Positions 42,119 through 53,614 of a stretch of DNA of 64,000 nucleotides are shown piece after piece. This DNA is from Pseudomonadota bacterium. GTDB taxonomy: Bacteria > Pseudomonadota > Gammaproteobacteria > Burkholderiales > UBA11063. The notes under the pieces were generated by a model. That model ran no database searches. It was not told the origin of the DNA and saw only the letters and a program-made list of their open reading frames with translations. A program made the position numbers and the translations under genes. Numbering within the stretch: the first letter of the stretch is position 1; each line of letters starts with the position of its first letter. The stretch is from assembly GCA_021298175.1 (NCBI GenBank), contig JAJTDW010000002.1, positions 84,942 through 148,941 of the forward strand. The letters are read 5' to 3'.

Positions 42119-43585
42119 TTATGAATCATGCGAATCACCAAATTTATTTGGTTTTTCCGTGTTATTAAAATTATACCCACCAGCTAAATATTGATACAAT
42201 GTAACTATAGACTGTAATTGTTGTAGCTTTGAACTTGTAAGAGTAATTGCTGCATTATCCATAGTAACCTTATAGTTTAAAGCAGTTACATAACTATCTG
42301 CACCTTCTTTATATCTCTGATCTCCAATAATATATGCTAACTTAGCACTATCGTACTGCTGTTTTTTTAGTAAGTAGCTATCTGTAAGTTTCTGATGTTG
42401 GGATAAACCACCATCTACTTGAGAAAAAGCAGTTTTTACTGTTAAAATATAATTATAGTACGCTGTATAATAAGCACCTTTTGCACCTTTTATCGTACCT
42501 AAGTAACTTAAATTTAAAAATGGCATAGTTACTGAAAGCTGTTGTTGCCAAAAATTGGTTCCTGCACTAAATAATGAGCTTAAGCTACTAGATGAACTGC
42601 CAAGACCCCCAACTAAATTAATATTAGGAAAATAACTTGAAGTTGCTACACCAATATTAGCATTCGCTTGTTTTAATTGTTCTTCTGCCTGCATAATATC
42701 TGGACGATTTTTTAGCACCGAAGAAGGAAGATCCGAAGGAATAATTCCATCTATTTTTATATTGATAAATCTATTTCCACGCTTTACATATCCTGGATTT
42801 TTATTTAGTAACACCTGCAAAGCGTTTTCGGTTTGCACTATATTGTTTTGTACAATTGGAATTTGAGCTACTGCATTATAATATTGCTGCTGATAAGTTT
42901 GTAAAGTAAGAAGCGAGATATAACCTTTTTTGTATTGATCTTTGCCTAGCTCCAACTGTTTTAATGTATCTGCGGTTAAGGATTTTTGTAAACTTAACTG
43001 ATAATCCTGCCCAAGCAAAGTAAAATAACTGCTAGCAACCTGACTAATTATGCTTAATCTTGTTGCATTTTTAGCATATTGCATTGCCGCTAAATTTGCA
43101 GTATACGCATCTTGGTTTCTGATTTGCTGAAAAATATTAAGAGAATATCCAGGAATTAATCCAGCTGAATATCCAACAGGGGCCGCATTTGCAGAACCGG
43201 AACTCAACGAAGTTGACGGAGTATTAGGCGCGGTATCTAATGCTTGGGTAGAGGTATACCCCACCTGACCTGAAATAGTAGGAATCCAACTCATTTTAAC
43301 TTGCTCTAATAGCCCCTGAGCTTGAATAATATTGCCAATGGCTTGTTGAATATTATTATTATTGGCTAAGGCATCTATTATTAAGTGGTCTAACTCTTGA
43401 TCATTAAAACTACTCCACCATGCCGTATCTGGCAAACTAACTCCAGACTCCACTTTAGCTAAAGAATCTTTACTTGACCAATTTCTTGGTGCAGAAGCAT
43501 CTGGCTTATTATAACTTGGTCCATATAAAGCACAACCTGAAATAACTCCAACAAGCAATAGCAGAGAAATCTGTTTAAATTTCAT
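42119..43585 (-). CDS. Outer membrane efflux lipoprotein (NodT/OprM family)
   Basis: Lipobox LLLVGVISGCALYGPSYNKP; NRPDIMQAEEQLKQANANIGVATSSYFP. Confidence 0.92.
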   Translation of the reverse strand: MKFKQISLLLLVGVISGCALYGPSYNKPDASAPRNWSSKDSLAKVESGVSLPDTAWWSSFNDQELDHLIIDALANNNNIQQAIGNIIQAQGLLEQVKMSWIPTISGQVGYTSTQALDTAPNTPSTSLSSGSANAAPVGYSAGLIPGYSLNIFQQIRNQDAYTANLAAMQYAKNATRLSIISQVASSYFTLLGQDYQLSLQKSLTADTLKQLELGKDQYKKGYISLLTLQTYQQQYYNAVAQIPIVQNNIVQTENALQVLLNKNPGYVKRGNRFINIKIDGIIPSDLPSSVLKNRPDIMQAEEQLKQANANIGVATSSYFPNINLVGGLGSSSSSLSSLFSAGTNFWQQQLSVTMPFLNLSYLGTIKGAKGAYYTAYYNYILTVKTAFSQVDGGLSQHQKLTDSYLLKKQQYDSAKLAYIIGDQRYKEGADSYVTALNYKVTMDNAAITLTSSKLQQLQSIVTLYQYLAGGYNFNNTEKPNKFGDSHDS

Positions 43586-43621
43586 TTTTTCCCTTGTGAT
43601 TTATAATTAAAAAATGGATTC

Positions 43622-44992
43622 TTAGCTTTTATTACGTTTGACCCAACCAGTAACAGTAACTTGCTTTGCACGTGCAACTGTTAATTCGTTTTCGGGTGTA
43701 TCTTTAGTAATAGTAGAGCCAGCACCAATCACCCCACCATCTTTAATATGTACTGGGGCAACCATCATGGTGCCAGAGCCAATAAAAACACCATTACCAA
43801 TTACCGTTTTAGATTTATTCTTACCATCATAATTGCAAGTAACGCTACCAGCACCAATATTAACTGATGAGCCGATTTCGGCATCACCTATATACGTTAA
43901 GTGGTTAACTTTCGAAGCATGCGCAATCGTACTATTTTTTACTTCTACAAAATTTCCAATATGCACATTAGAATTAAGTCTAGTGCCTGGTCTTATTCTT
44001 GAAAACGGACCTACTTGGCAATGCTCTCCAATCACAGCATCCTCTATTATACTATACGGCTTTATGTTAACACCATCCGATATTATAACATTTTTTAATA
44101 TGCTTCCAGCGCCAAGCACTACATTATTTCCTAATACGACATTACCCTCTAAAATGCAGTTTACATCAATATAACAATCCTGACCAACTGTTACATCGCC
44201 ACGAATATCTACCCTAGATTTATCCGCTAATGTGGCTCCTGATTCTAGAAGCTTATCTGCTAAATACAACTGGTATACCCGCTCTAATTGCTCTAATTGG
44301 ATTTTATTATTTATACCTAATGCTTCAAATACGTTTGAGCTTTCCACATAATCTACTAATACCCCATGTGAATAGGAAAAAGCTATAACATCAGTTAAAT
44401 AATATTCTGATTGCTGATTATTATTAGATATTTTACTTAACCATTCAGGTAAAAACTTATTAGCCAGTATATAGAACCCTGTATTAACCTCTCTAATTAG
44501 CTTTTCGGCTAATGTAGCATCTTTTTCTTCAACTACTTTACTAATTTTATATTTGTCATCACGTACTACTCTACCATAACCACTAGGATTATCTAAAACA
44601 GAAGTTAGCATTACTAAGTTATCTTCATATTTAGCTATCATTTGCTGCAAAGTAGTTAAATTAATTAAAGGTACATCGCCATATAAAACTAAAGTACAGC
44701 CATCATTATCTAAATAAGGTAAAGCTTGCATTAAAGCATGTCCAGTACCTAATTGCTTATCCTGAAAAACCCATTTAAAACTATTATTCGTAAAGGTATT
44801 ATCAATTGTAGTTTTTACTTCTTCATATCCATGACCACCAATAATTATCAATCTATTGGGGTTGAGTTTTACTGCTGTTTCTATAACATGCTGCAATATT
44901 GGTTTACCCCCAATTTTATGCAGCACTTTTGGAGTCTTTGAATACATCCGTTTGCCTTGCCCAGCAGCTAAAATAACAATGCTTAACTTCAT
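43622..44992 (-). CDS. glmU: Bifunctional UDP-GlcNAc pyrophosphorylase/glucosamine-1-P acetyltransferase
   Basis: LSIVILAAGQGKRMYSKTPKVLH; left-handed beta-helix hexapeptides. Confidence 0.96.
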   Translation of the reverse strand: MKLSIVILAAGQGKRMYSKTPKVLHKIGGKPILQHVIETAVKLNPNRLIIIGGHGYEEVKTTIDNTFTNNSFKWVFQDKQLGTGHALMQALPYLDNDGCTLVLYGDVPLINLTTLQQMIAKYEDNLVMLTSVLDNPSGYGRVVRDDKYKISKVVEEKDATLAEKLIREVNTGFYILANKFLPEWLSKISNNNQQSEYYLTDVIAFSYSHGVLVDYVESSNVFEALGINNKIQLEQLERVYQLYLADKLLESGATLADKSRVDIRGDVTVGQDCYIDVNCILEGNVVLGNNVVLGAGSILKNVIISDGVNIKPYSIIEDAVIGEHCQVGPFSRIRPGTRLNSNVHIGNFVEVKNSTIAHASKVNHLTYIGDAEIGSSVNIGAGSVTCNYDGKNKSKTVIGNGVFIGSGTMMVAPVHIKDGGVIGAGSTITKDTPENELTVARAKQVTVTGWVKRNKS

Positions 44993-45114
44993 AATCGTTC
45001 CTAAAATTATTTTAATTCTATTTTTATTAAAAATCACCCGTATTTTATCATATAGCTAATAGTACTCGAGGTATTTGTAGCATATTTACCCGTTGTTGAA
45101 TGAATAGTTATTTT

Positions 45115-45321
45115 TTAGAGGTAGATGCCTGAATTCAGGGTATCCCACCCCTCTCCACCTAATTTATGCAGCAATATCCTGTGAATCGCCTCTAACGTTC
45201 ATAAATATGCTTTTGGTTGGCCATATGCTAAAAGTAAATCATAAATAAAACATTCATGGGGTTTTAATTTAAAGTTATTCACCAAATCTTGTAAATTCTC
45301 TTCAATTATAGCAATGTTCAT
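45115..45321 (-). pseudogene. Remnant reading frame with in-frame TGA (45199-45201); N-terminus resembles restriction/methyltransferase subunit M proteins
   Basis: MNIAIIEENLQDLVNNFKLKPHECFIYDLLLAYGQPKAYL*TLEAIHRILLHKLGGEGWDTLNSGIYL*. Confidence 0.4.
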
Positions 45322-45443
45322 ATTTTATTTGGACCCTAACTGTTATTTTTTAAATATATGCAATTTTACCATAACTATTATGGTAACCACGCATTAAAAT
45401 AAAATAAAACCCTTGATAAATAAGGATAGTTACTACTCAGGAG

Positions 45444-45546
45444 GTCATCCTGAACTTTACACGCGTGTTTTTACACTCGTGTTTTGTTTTAGGTCTCATA
45501 ATACAGAGATGCTGAACTAACACACGAGTGTGAAATTCAGCATGAC
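45444..45546. repeat. Inverted intergenic repeat (GTCATCCTGAAC..GTTCAGCATGAC type)
   Basis: GTCATCCTGAACTTTACACGCGTG ... ACACACGAGTGTGAAATTCAGCATGAC. Confidence 0.7.
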
Positions 45547-45586
45547 AAATGCGACAAACCACATAACTTTAAAACAAAGGATGGAA

Positions 45587-48154
45587 TTAACTAAACACTA
45601 ACTTATTATTACTTACACTCACCAAAATTGTTTGTTCTGCTTGATACTTCCCAGACAAAATCGCCTTAGCTAAAGGATTCTCCACTTCCTGCTGAATAGC
45701 TCTTTTTAAAGGTCTAGCCCCATAAACTGGATCAAAACCAACATCTGCCAATAAATCTAAAGCCTCATCATCAATCTGTAAGTTTAAATCTAGCTTTTGT
45801 AATCTAGATATAAGTTTAGCTAATTGTATTCCAGCAATTTTTTTAATTTGCACCTTATCTAACGCATGAAATACTACAATTTCATCAATTCGATTAACAA
45901 ATTCTGGTCTAAAGTAAGATTTTAAATCCTCTAATACAGCAGCTTTTATCTCAACATAACTATTGTTCGCCATCGCTTGTATTTGGCTGCTACCTATATT
46001 AGAAGTCATCACTACTACAGTATTTCTAAAGTCTACTGTTCTGCCTTGACCATCAGTTAAACGCCCGTCATCTAAAACTTGCAATAAAATATTAAATACA
46101 TCAGGATGAGCTTTTTCTATCTCATCTAACAAAATAACACTATATGGCTTACGTCTTATTTGCTCAGTTAAATAACCACCTTCTTCATAACCCACATATC
46201 CTGGAGGAGCACCTACTAAACGTGCCACACTATGTTTCTCCATATATTCAGACATATCAATTCTAATTAAATGATCTTCGCTATCAAATAAAAAAGTTGC
46301 TAAGGCTTTGCATAACTCAGTCTTACCAACTCCAGTTGGACCTAAAAATAAGAAAGATCCATATGGACGATTAGGGTCGGATAATCCAGAACGAGATCTT
46401 CTAATCGCATCAGAAATCGCCTCTACCGCTTCAGATTGCCCGATGACACTCTTATGTAAAGCACTTTCCATCTTAAGCAATTTATCGCGCTCACCTTCTA
46501 ACATTTTACTTACTGGAATCCCAGTTGCACGTGATACTACCTCTGCAATTTCCTCAGCTCCAACCTCAGTACGTAGTAAATGTAGCTTCTTATGTTCTAC
46601 TTTTTCTGCTTGGGATAGCCGCGACTCTAGCTCAGGTAATTTACCATACTGTAACTCTGAAGCATTTTGCCAATTACCTTGGCGCTTAAAATTTTCTATC
46701 TCTGTTTTTAACTTATCAATCTCATCTTTAATACTTTGTGTGCCTTGTACATACGCTTTTTCACTATTCCATATTTCTTCTAAATCGGCAAATTCTTTGC
46801 CTAAAGTATTTATTTCACCCTCTATAATATCTAATCTCTTTTTACTTGCCTCATCAGTTTCTTTTTTTACCGCTTCACGCTCAATTTTTAATTGAATTAG
46901 TCGACGCTCAAGCTTATCCATTGCCTCAGGCTTAGAATCAATCTCCATTCTTATACGTGATGCCGCTTCATCAATTAAGTCAATAGCTTTATCTGGCAAA
47001 AACCTATCCGTAATATAGCGATTGGACAACTCTGCTGCTGCAACAATTGCAGGATCAGTAATTTCTACCCCATGATGAATCTCATATTTTTCTTGTAATC
47101 CACGCAAGATTGCAATTGTATCTTCTACACTTGGCTCTTGTACTATAACTTTCTGAAATCTACGCTCCAATGCAGGATCTTTTTCTATATATTTACGATA
47201 TTCATCTAAAGTAGTTGCACCTATGCAATGTAGCTCTCCACGTGCTAATGCTGGTTTTAACATATTACCCGCATCAATAGCCCCTTCTGCCTTACCCGCA
47301 CCCACCAAAGTATGAATCTCATCAATAAAAATAAGCGTGCTTCCTTCATCTTGCGATAATTCATGCAACACCGATTTTAATCTTTCTTCAAATTCTCCGC
47401 GGTACTTAGCACCAGCTAAAAGAGATGCCAAATCTAATACCAACAAGCGTTTGTTTTTTAATCCCTCAGGAACTTCTCCATTAATTATACGCTGTGCTAA
47501 ACCCTCAACAATTGCAGTTTTACCTACTCCAGGTTCCCCAATTAATACTGGATTATTTTTTGTTCTTCTTTGTAATACTTGTATTGCACGACGAATCTCA
47601 TCATCACGACCAATAACAGGATCTAATTTACCCATTCTTGCACGCTCAGTCAAATCTACTGTATACTTTTTTAATGCTTCGCGTTGGTTTTCCGTTTCTG
47701 GATTATTTATTGTTTGTCCACCACGTAAATCCATAATGATTTTATTAATATCTGCGACTTTTATATTATTTTGTTTTAATAATCGCCCAAGATCTCCCTT
47801 ATCCTCAATACATGCCAATAAAAAAAGTTCTGAGGCAATATACTCATCTTGGAGCTTAGTTGCTATTTTTTCACACACATTAAGCAAATTATTTAGTTCA
47901 CGCGATACACTAATCTCACCACCAGTACCCGATACCTTGGGCAATTTATCAACTAGATTTTTTAATTCCTGCTTTAAAGGTAAAATATTTACGCCACTTT
48001 TAGCTAACACGCTAGCAATAGTAGAATTATCCTCATTTAACATGGCTAATAATAAATGGCAAGGTTCAATATATGCATTATCATTACCTAATGCTAATGA
48101 TTGTGCCTCTGATAGCGCTGTTTGGAATTTTGTGGTTAATTTATCAAAACGCAT
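45587..48154 (-). CDS. clpB: ATP-dependent chaperone ClpB
   Basis: Two AAA domains: [15 protein letters not shown] and [15 protein letters not shown]; middle coiled coil. Confidence 0.98.
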   Translation of the reverse strand: MRFDKLTTKFQTALSEAQSLALGNDNAYIEPCHLLLAMLNEDNSTIASVLAKSGVNILPLKQELKNLVDKLPKVSGTGGEISVSRELNNLLNVCEKIATKLQDEYIASELFLLACIEDKGDLGRLLKQNNIKVADINKIIMDLRGGQTINNPETENQREALKKYTVDLTERARMGKLDPVIGRDDEIRRAIQVLQRRTKNNPVLIGEPGVGKTAIVEGLAQRIINGEVPEGLKNKRLLVLDLASLLAGAKYRGEFEERLKSVLHELSQDEGSTLIFIDEIHTLVGAGKAEGAIDAGNMLKPALARGELHCIGATTLDEYRKYIEKDPALERRFQKVIVQEPSVEDTIAILRGLQEKYEIHHGVEITDPAIVAAAELSNRYITDRFLPDKAIDLIDEAASRIRMEIDSKPEAMDKLERRLIQLKIEREAVKKETDEASKKRLDIIEGEINTLGKEFADLEEIWNSEKAYVQGTQSIKDEIDKLKTEIENFKRQGNWQNASELQYGKLPELESRLSQAEKVEHKKLHLLRTEVGAEEIAEVVSRATGIPVSKMLEGERDKLLKMESALHKSVIGQSEAVEAISDAIRRSRSGLSDPNRPYGSFLFLGPTGVGKTELCKALATFLFDSEDHLIRIDMSEYMEKHSVARLVGAPPGYVGYEEGGYLTEQIRRKPYSVILLDEIEKAHPDVFNILLQVLDDGRLTDGQGRTVDFRNTVVVMTSNIGSSQIQAMANNSYVEIKAAVLEDLKSYFRPEFVNRIDEIVVFHALDKVQIKKIAGIQLAKLISRLQKLDLNLQIDDEALDLLADVGFDPVYGARPLKRAIQQEVENPLAKAILSGKYQAEQTILVSVSNNKLVFS

Positions 48155-48195
48155 AACTTATTCTCCTTTTAGGTATCTAAAAATTAGCCCTACAC

Positions 48196-48225
48196 ATTAT
48201 ATAGCAATTAACTCAAACTTTTCAA
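48196..48225 (-). promoter_or_regulatory. Putative clpB promoter
   Basis: Minus strand TTGAAA-18 bp-TATAAT. Confidence 0.55.
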
Positions 48226-48318
48226 TATATTTTAATAAAACTAAAAGTATCATCATACCAAATAAGTTCTAAAATAGCGTATAATGTATACTTTAAATAT
48301 AAATTAATAGGATTTATT

Positions 48319-48762
48319 TTGGTTAAAATTAGTGCGATTCGCAAACATGAGATTCATACTGGGCATAGAGTATATGGGCATGACGGTAAGTGCCAACATC
48401 TACACGGGCATAGCTACATCATTCATTTTTACTGTAGTTCCACTGAATTAGATGCTATAGGAATGGTAGTTGATTTTGGCATAATAAAAAGCACCTTATG
48501 CCAATGGTTAGATGATAACTATGATCATAGCATGCTAATCTGGGAAAAAGACCCATTGGCTAACGAAATAAAAAAACTAGATAGTAAAGTACAAATTGTT
48601 CCTTATAATCCTACAGCTGAAAATATTGCACAATATTTATTAACCCAAATAGCACCTAAACTGCTTGAGGGCTCTAAAATCCTTGTAACTAAAGTTATTG
48701 TCGAAGAAACACTAAAATGTCGCGCTGAGTGTGAATTGTTCCAGCCAGAATTTGGAATATAA
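48319..48762 (+). CDS. queD: 6-carboxy-5,6,7,8-tetrahydropterin synthase (TTG start)
   Basis: HTGHRVYGHDGKCQHLHGHSY; VVDFGIIK; DHSML. Confidence 0.93.
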   Translation: MVKISAIRKHEIHTGHRVYGHDGKCQHLHGHSYIIHFYCSSTELDAIGMVVDFGIIKSTLCQWLDDNYDHSMLIWEKDPLANEIKKLDSKVQIVPYNPTAENIAQYLLTQIAPKLLEGSKILVTKVIVEETLKCRAECELFQPEFGI

Positions 48763-48765
48763 TAC

Positions 48766-49458
48766 ATGGACATAGCCACTGAGTATAAACTTCCAGTAAA
48801 TGAAATATTTGCCACCCTCCAAGGTGAAGCAACATTTGCAGGAACTCCAAGTGTATTTATTAGACTTCAGGGATGTGATGTTGCCTGCTCATGGTGTGAT
48901 ACAAAACATACATGGGAACTAAACCCAAAGACCTTTAATAATGACTTCGCAGTAATAACTGTCAAAGAACAAGATAAAGAATCTTGGTCCTATGTGAAAG
49001 ATACTGAATTAGTTGATTATATCCAAACCAACTTTTCATATATCACACATATTGTTATTACTGGTGGTGAACCTGCCCAATATAATCTTGTACCACTATG
49101 CATAAAACTAGAACAATTAGGGAAAACCATCCAAATTGAAACCAGTGGCACAGAAGAGTTGCGTATAAGTAAGGAAACTTGGGTTACATTATCTCCTAAA
49201 ATTAATATGCCAGGTAATAAGAAGCTTATTCAAGCAAGCATTAATAGAGCTAATGAAATAAAGATGCCAATTGGAAAAATAGCAGATATTGATAAATTGA
49301 AACAATTTATTATTGATTATAAAATAGCAAAACAAATTCCTATTTGGCTACAAGCATTATCCCAAAACCCTACGGCTACAAAATTGTGCATTGAACAAGC
49401 CATGCTTCACAATTGGAAGCTTAGTGTACAAACCCACAAATATCTCAATATCCGATAA
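48766..49458 (+). CDS. queE: 7-carboxy-7-deazaguanine synthase
   Basis: EIFATLQGEATFAGTPSVFIRLQGCDVACSWCDTKHTW. Confidence 0.95.
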   Translation: MDIATEYKLPVNEIFATLQGEATFAGTPSVFIRLQGCDVACSWCDTKHTWELNPKTFNNDFAVITVKEQDKESWSYVKDTELVDYIQTNFSYITHIVITGGEPAQYNLVPLCIKLEQLGKTIQIETSGTEELRISKETWVTLSPKINMPGNKKLIQASINRANEIKMPIGKIADIDKLKQFIIDYKIAKQIPIWLQALSQNPTATKLCIEQAMLHNWKLSVQTHKYLNIR

Positions 49459-49470
49459 AATATAATATTT

Positions 49471-50037
49471 TCAACTTGAAGGCTTATTACAAAAACATCT
49501 AGTAGTATGATCATTGACCATGCCGCTAGCTTGCATAAATGCATAGCAAATCTTACTACCTACAAATTTAAATCCTCGCTTTTTTAGGTCTTTTGCCATC
49601 ATATCAGAAGCCATAGTTTGTGCAGGGATTTGTTGAATGGAGATCCAATTATTATTAATTGGCTTACCACCAACGAATTGCCAAATATAATCTGAAAAAC
49701 TAGCAAATTCCTTAAGAATTCTTAAATATGCTTGAGTATTTTTAATGATTGCCTCAATTTTTAAACGATGACGCACAATCCCTGGGTTTAATAATAACTC
49801 ATTAACTTTTTTATCATCATAAAGCGCTATTTTTTGTGGATCAAAATTATCAAAACATCGACGATAGTTATCGCGCTTCTTTAATATAGTTATCCAGCTA
49901 AGACCAGCTTGCATGCCTTCTAACATCAATAACTCAAATAATGAGGCATCATCATATTTAGCAATACCCCACTCTTTATCATGATAATCTATGTAAATCT
50001 GCTCTTGAGTTACCCACCCACAACGGATTATATCCAT
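49471..50037 (-). CDS. tag: DNA-3-methyladenine glycosylase I
   Basis: YHDKEWGIAKYDDASLFELLMLEGMQAGLSWITILKKRDNYR. Confidence 0.95.
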   Translation of the reverse strand: MDIIRCGWVTQEQIYIDYHDKEWGIAKYDDASLFELLMLEGMQAGLSWITILKKRDNYRRCFDNFDPQKIALYDDKKVNELLLNPGIVRHRLKIEAIIKNTQAYLRILKEFASFSDYIWQFVGGKPINNNWISIQQIPAQTMASDMMAKDLKKRGFKFVGSKICYAFMQASGMVNDHTTRCFCNKPSS

Positions 50038-50041
50038 AAGC

Positions 50042-51346
50042 TTAGCCTAAAATACCATACCATAAGCCTGCAATTGTTGCTGTCATAAAGCCTGCCATTA
50101 CTGCACCAAATAAAGCTTTCCAAGCAATACTAGATAACTCTTTTTGGCGAGTTGGTGCAAGCACGCTAAATACCCCCATAGAAATACCAATAGAAGAAAA
50201 ATTAGAAAAACTAGCTAAAGCAAAAGTAGAAATAAAAATTGAGCTTTCTGATAGAACATGCTGGGCTTTCATTTCACCCAAACTTACATAAGCCACAAAC
50301 TCATTAATTGCAACTTTTTGCCCAAGCAAACTCCCTACATCTAAAGTCTCTGCCCAATTAATACCCATAAAAAAAGCAAATACTCTAAATACTTGACCTA
50401 AAATATACTCTAAAGAAAGACCTTTAAATACTCCATTTGTAGCACCAACAATCATATCATTAAGATGCACTACATTTCCTATACTATGTAATATACCATT
50501 AATTAAATGCACTAGAGATATAACAGCTAATAATACTGCAACCATAGCTGCACCAATCTTTAACCCAGTTAACGCTCCACTTACAATACTATCTAAAAAA
50601 TTAGTCTGAAAATGAGCATTTACTTCTATTTTTTCACTAGATACATTATCAAAATTGGTCTCTGGAAATAAAATTTTTGCAAAAATAATTGCTGATACAG
50701 AATTCATAAATGTAGCAGTAACTAAGTAATTAGCAAATTTCACAGTCTCTAAATGATCGCCACCACTTAAAAACATTAAATACATCCCCAAGGTTGATCC
50801 AGATAAATTAGCAAGACCAGCAGTAAAAGCGAGAGCTAATTCAGACCTAGTCATGTTTTTAACATAAGGCCCAATAATCATTGGTCCTTCACTTTGCCCC
50901 AGGAAAATATCCGAAATCACTACTAAGCTTTCCACACCTGATAATTTAACTGTTTTACGTAATAAATACGCTAATATTGCAATTATTCGTTGGATAATAC
51001 CAAAAAAATATAAAATGCCAATTAAACTACCAAAAAATACTAATGTAGGGACAACTACTAATAAAAAAACAAAACCAAACTTCTTACTATCAACAAAATC
51101 CCCAAAAATAAATTTAGCTCCTTCATGTGCATAATCTAATAACCCAACTAAACCCGCAGAAAAATAATTGAGCCCAGTATTTACAACCGGTATATACCGA
51201 ATTAATAAAAATAAGATATTCTGTAAAATAAACGCTGAAATAATAAGCTTCCAATTAATTGCTTTTTTATGTTCAGAAAAATAAAAAGTTAAACCTATTA
51301 AAAATACAAACCCGGCAAGTGCTTGTAATGTCGCAAAATGTGCCAT
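50042..51346 (-). CDS. Concentrative nucleoside transporter (NupC family)
   Basis: SDIFLGQSEGPMIIGPYVKNMTRSEL; Gate motifs, multi-TM. Confidence 0.93.
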   Translation of the reverse strand: MAHFATLQALAGFVFLIGLTFYFSEHKKAINWKLIISAFILQNILFLLIRYIPVVNTGLNYFSAGLVGLLDYAHEGAKFIFGDFVDSKKFGFVFLLVVVPTLVFFGSLIGILYFFGIIQRIIAILAYLLRKTVKLSGVESLVVISDIFLGQSEGPMIIGPYVKNMTRSELALAFTAGLANLSGSTLGMYLMFLSGGDHLETVKFANYLVTATFMNSVSAIIFAKILFPETNFDNVSSEKIEVNAHFQTNFLDSIVSGALTGLKIGAAMVAVLLAVISLVHLINGILHSIGNVVHLNDMIVGATNGVFKGLSLEYILGQVFRVFAFFMGINWAETLDVGSLLGQKVAINEFVAYVSLGEMKAQHVLSESSIFISTFALASFSNFSSIGISMGVFSVLAPTRQKELSSIAWKALFGAVMAGFMTATIAGLWYGILG

Positions 51347-51361
51347 AAAACTATCTTTCTA

Positions 51362-52069
51362 TTAAACTGGAGTTTGAATATGGAAAAGTATATCTTTTAA
51401 CCATAATGAAATATCCGCTAATTCTTCACTACATACCCCATGAGCTATAGGGTAATGCATCCACGAAATATTATAACCATGCCCACGAAGTCGATTATAC
51501 ACTGATAAGCCAGCATCGTATGGAACCACCATATCGTGCTTGCCATGACAAGCTAATATAGCAGTACGCTTATTAACTACTAAATCTTTATTAACTAACT
51601 CATCTATACCTGGTAAATAACATGATAACGCTAACACACCACCTAATTTATATTTGGTAGTTAACGCTGTTATATAGCTAATAACACCACCTTGAGAAAA
51701 TCCCGCTAAAATTATTTTTTCGGACTTCCATCCTTCATTCATAAATAAAGCTATTAAATCTTCTATCTGACTTACTGAATCGTTAATTCCATAACGGTCA
51801 ACTGTGTCTCCAAGCTTTGTCAGGTCACGTATATCGTACCATGCCCGCATAATATAACCGTTATTTATAGTAATTGGTCGCTCTGGAGCATTAGGAAATA
51901 CAAACTTTACACAAATATTTAAATTTAACTCTTTTATAATCGGAACAAAATCATTATAATCAGCACCCAAACCATGCAACCAAATAATCATATACTCTGG
52001 TTGCTGACCTATAATATTTACTTTTTCAATATATTCTAGTTTACTTAATAATTTTTTACTCTGCTCCAT
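51362..52069 (-). CDS. Carboxylesterase/phospholipase family hydrolase
   Basis: IIWLHGLGADYNDF, GFSQGGVIS, GKHDMVVPYDAG, YPIAHGV. Confidence 0.9.
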   Translation of the reverse strand: MEQSKKLLSKLEYIEKVNIIGQQPEYMIIWLHGLGADYNDFVPIIKELNLNICVKFVFPNAPERPITINNGYIMRAWYDIRDLTKLGDTVDRYGINDSVSQIEDLIALFMNEGWKSEKIILAGFSQGGVISYITALTTKYKLGGVLALSCYLPGIDELVNKDLVVNKRTAILACHGKHDMVVPYDAGLSVYNRLRGHGYNISWMHYPIAHGVCSEELADISLWLKDILFHIQTPV

Positions 52070-52108
52070 ATTGAAACCCCTTTATTTTATTATGTGTATT
52101 ATCATGTG

Positions 52109-53362
52109 CTAGTATGTTATCCGCTTGATATTAGCACCAACCTTACCCAACTTATCCTCCATGCTTTCATACCCACGATCTAAATGATATACACGATCAA
52201 CAGTAGTACTGCTGGAAGCAACTAAGCCCGCTAAAACTAAAGAAGCTGAAGCCCTTAAATCTGTTGCCATAACATTAGCGCCAGTTAATGAATCACACCC
52301 TTTTACAACCGCTATATTGCCATCAACACTAATATCAGCACCCATTCTACATAACTCTGGAACATGCATATAACGATTTTCAAAAATATTCTCTGACATA
52401 ACACTAGTACCATCAGCAATACAATTTAATGCCATAAACTGTGCCTGCATATCTGTTGGAAAACCAGGGTATGGCTGAGTAGTAATATCAACAGCTAATG
52501 CTCTTTTATGCATAATAACCTGTAAAGTTGTATCCCCAACAATTACATTAGCCCCAGCTAAACGCAATTTCTCAATAACTGCACCCATAACATCAGGTCT
52601 AACATTAGTTAAAGTTAAATCTCCTTGAGTCATAACCGCTGCAACAGCATACGTACCAGCTTCAATCCTATCAGCAATAATAGCATGCGTAGCTCCATGT
52701 AATTTATCTACGCCAGTGATAGTTAAAGTATCCGAACCTATACCCTCAATTTGAGCCCCCATTTTTACTAAACAGTTAGCTAAATCTACTACCTCTGGCT
52801 CACGAGCACAGTTTTCTAATACTGTAACTCCATCAGCTAAAACAGCCGCCATTAGAAGATTCTCAGTTCCAGTAACAGTAACAACATCCATAATAATACG
52901 AGCGCCTTTTAAGCGATCTACTTTAGCTTTAATATATCCATTCTCAATTTCTATATGAGCCCCCATTTGCTCTAACCCTTTAAGATGTACATCAACTGGC
53001 CTAGCACCAATTGCACACCCACCAGGCAAACTAACGATAGCTTCACCAAAACGCCCCAGTAAAGGACCCAATACTAAAATGGAAGCGCGCATTTGTTTTA
53101 CTAATTCATATGGTGCCATTAAACTCGTCACTTTATTGGCGGTAATTAACATATTACCATTATTAAGCGATACATCAATACCCATCAATCTTAATAATTC
53201 ACCTAAAGTATCAATATCTTTAAGATGTGGTACATTTGTTAAATTTAAAGTTTCAGCAGTCAAAATTCCAGCACATACTATAGGTAGTACGGCATTTTTT
53301 GCCCCAGAAATTCTAATCTCACCATTTAGTCCTAGTGATTTCTTAACTACTAATTTATCCAT
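52109..53362 (-). CDS. murA: UDP-N-acetylglucosamine 1-carboxyvinyltransferase
   Basis: [49 protein letters not shown]. Confidence 0.97.
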   Translation of the reverse strand: MDKLVVKKSLGLNGEIRISGAKNAVLPIVCAGILTAETLNLTNVPHLKDIDTLGELLRLMGIDVSLNNGNMLITANKVTSLMAPYELVKQMRASILVLGPLLGRFGEAIVSLPGGCAIGARPVDVHLKGLEQMGAHIEIENGYIKAKVDRLKGARIIMDVVTVTGTENLLMAAVLADGVTVLENCAREPEVVDLANCLVKMGAQIEGIGSDTLTITGVDKLHGATHAIIADRIEAGTYAVAAVMTQGDLTLTNVRPDVMGAVIEKLRLAGANVIVGDTTLQVIMHKRALAVDITTQPYPGFPTDMQAQFMALNCIADGTSVMSENIFENRYMHVPELCRMGADISVDGNIAVVKGCDSLTGANVMATDLRASASLVLAGLVASSSTTVDRVYHLDRGYESMEDKLGKVGANIKRITY

Positions 53363-53594
53363 TTAACTTTCCCCATTCATTTATTGTATACAACTTCATA
53401 GATAGTGCATGGACTTGATCTTTCATCATATCTCCTAAGGCAGAATAGATCACCCTATGTCGCTCTAGAGGAGTTTTCCCCATAAACTCATTACTTACAA
53501 CTACTGCATCAAAATGTCGACCATCACCAGTCACATCTAAATAATTACAATCTATATAACTATTTATAGCTTTATAAATACTATCTTCTAACAT
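53355..53594 (-). CDS. BolA/IbaG-family protein
   Basis: [47 protein letters not shown]. Confidence 0.9.
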   Translation of the reverse strand: MLEDSIYKAINSYIDCNYLDVTGDGRHFDAVVVSNEFMGKTPLERHRVIYSALGDMMKDQVHALSMKLYTINEWGKLNG

Positions 53595-53614
53595 TTAACC
53601 ATTTCTCTTAAAAC

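Noticed and set aside
46308-48272. Long plus-strand ORFs (195 aa and 311 aa) opposite clpB
   Set aside because: Antisense shadows of the clpB coding sequence; composition reflects complement of a conserved gene.
48240-48318. preQ1 riboswitch upstream of queD
   Set aside because: No aptamer-like motif found; only an AT-rich promoter-like region.
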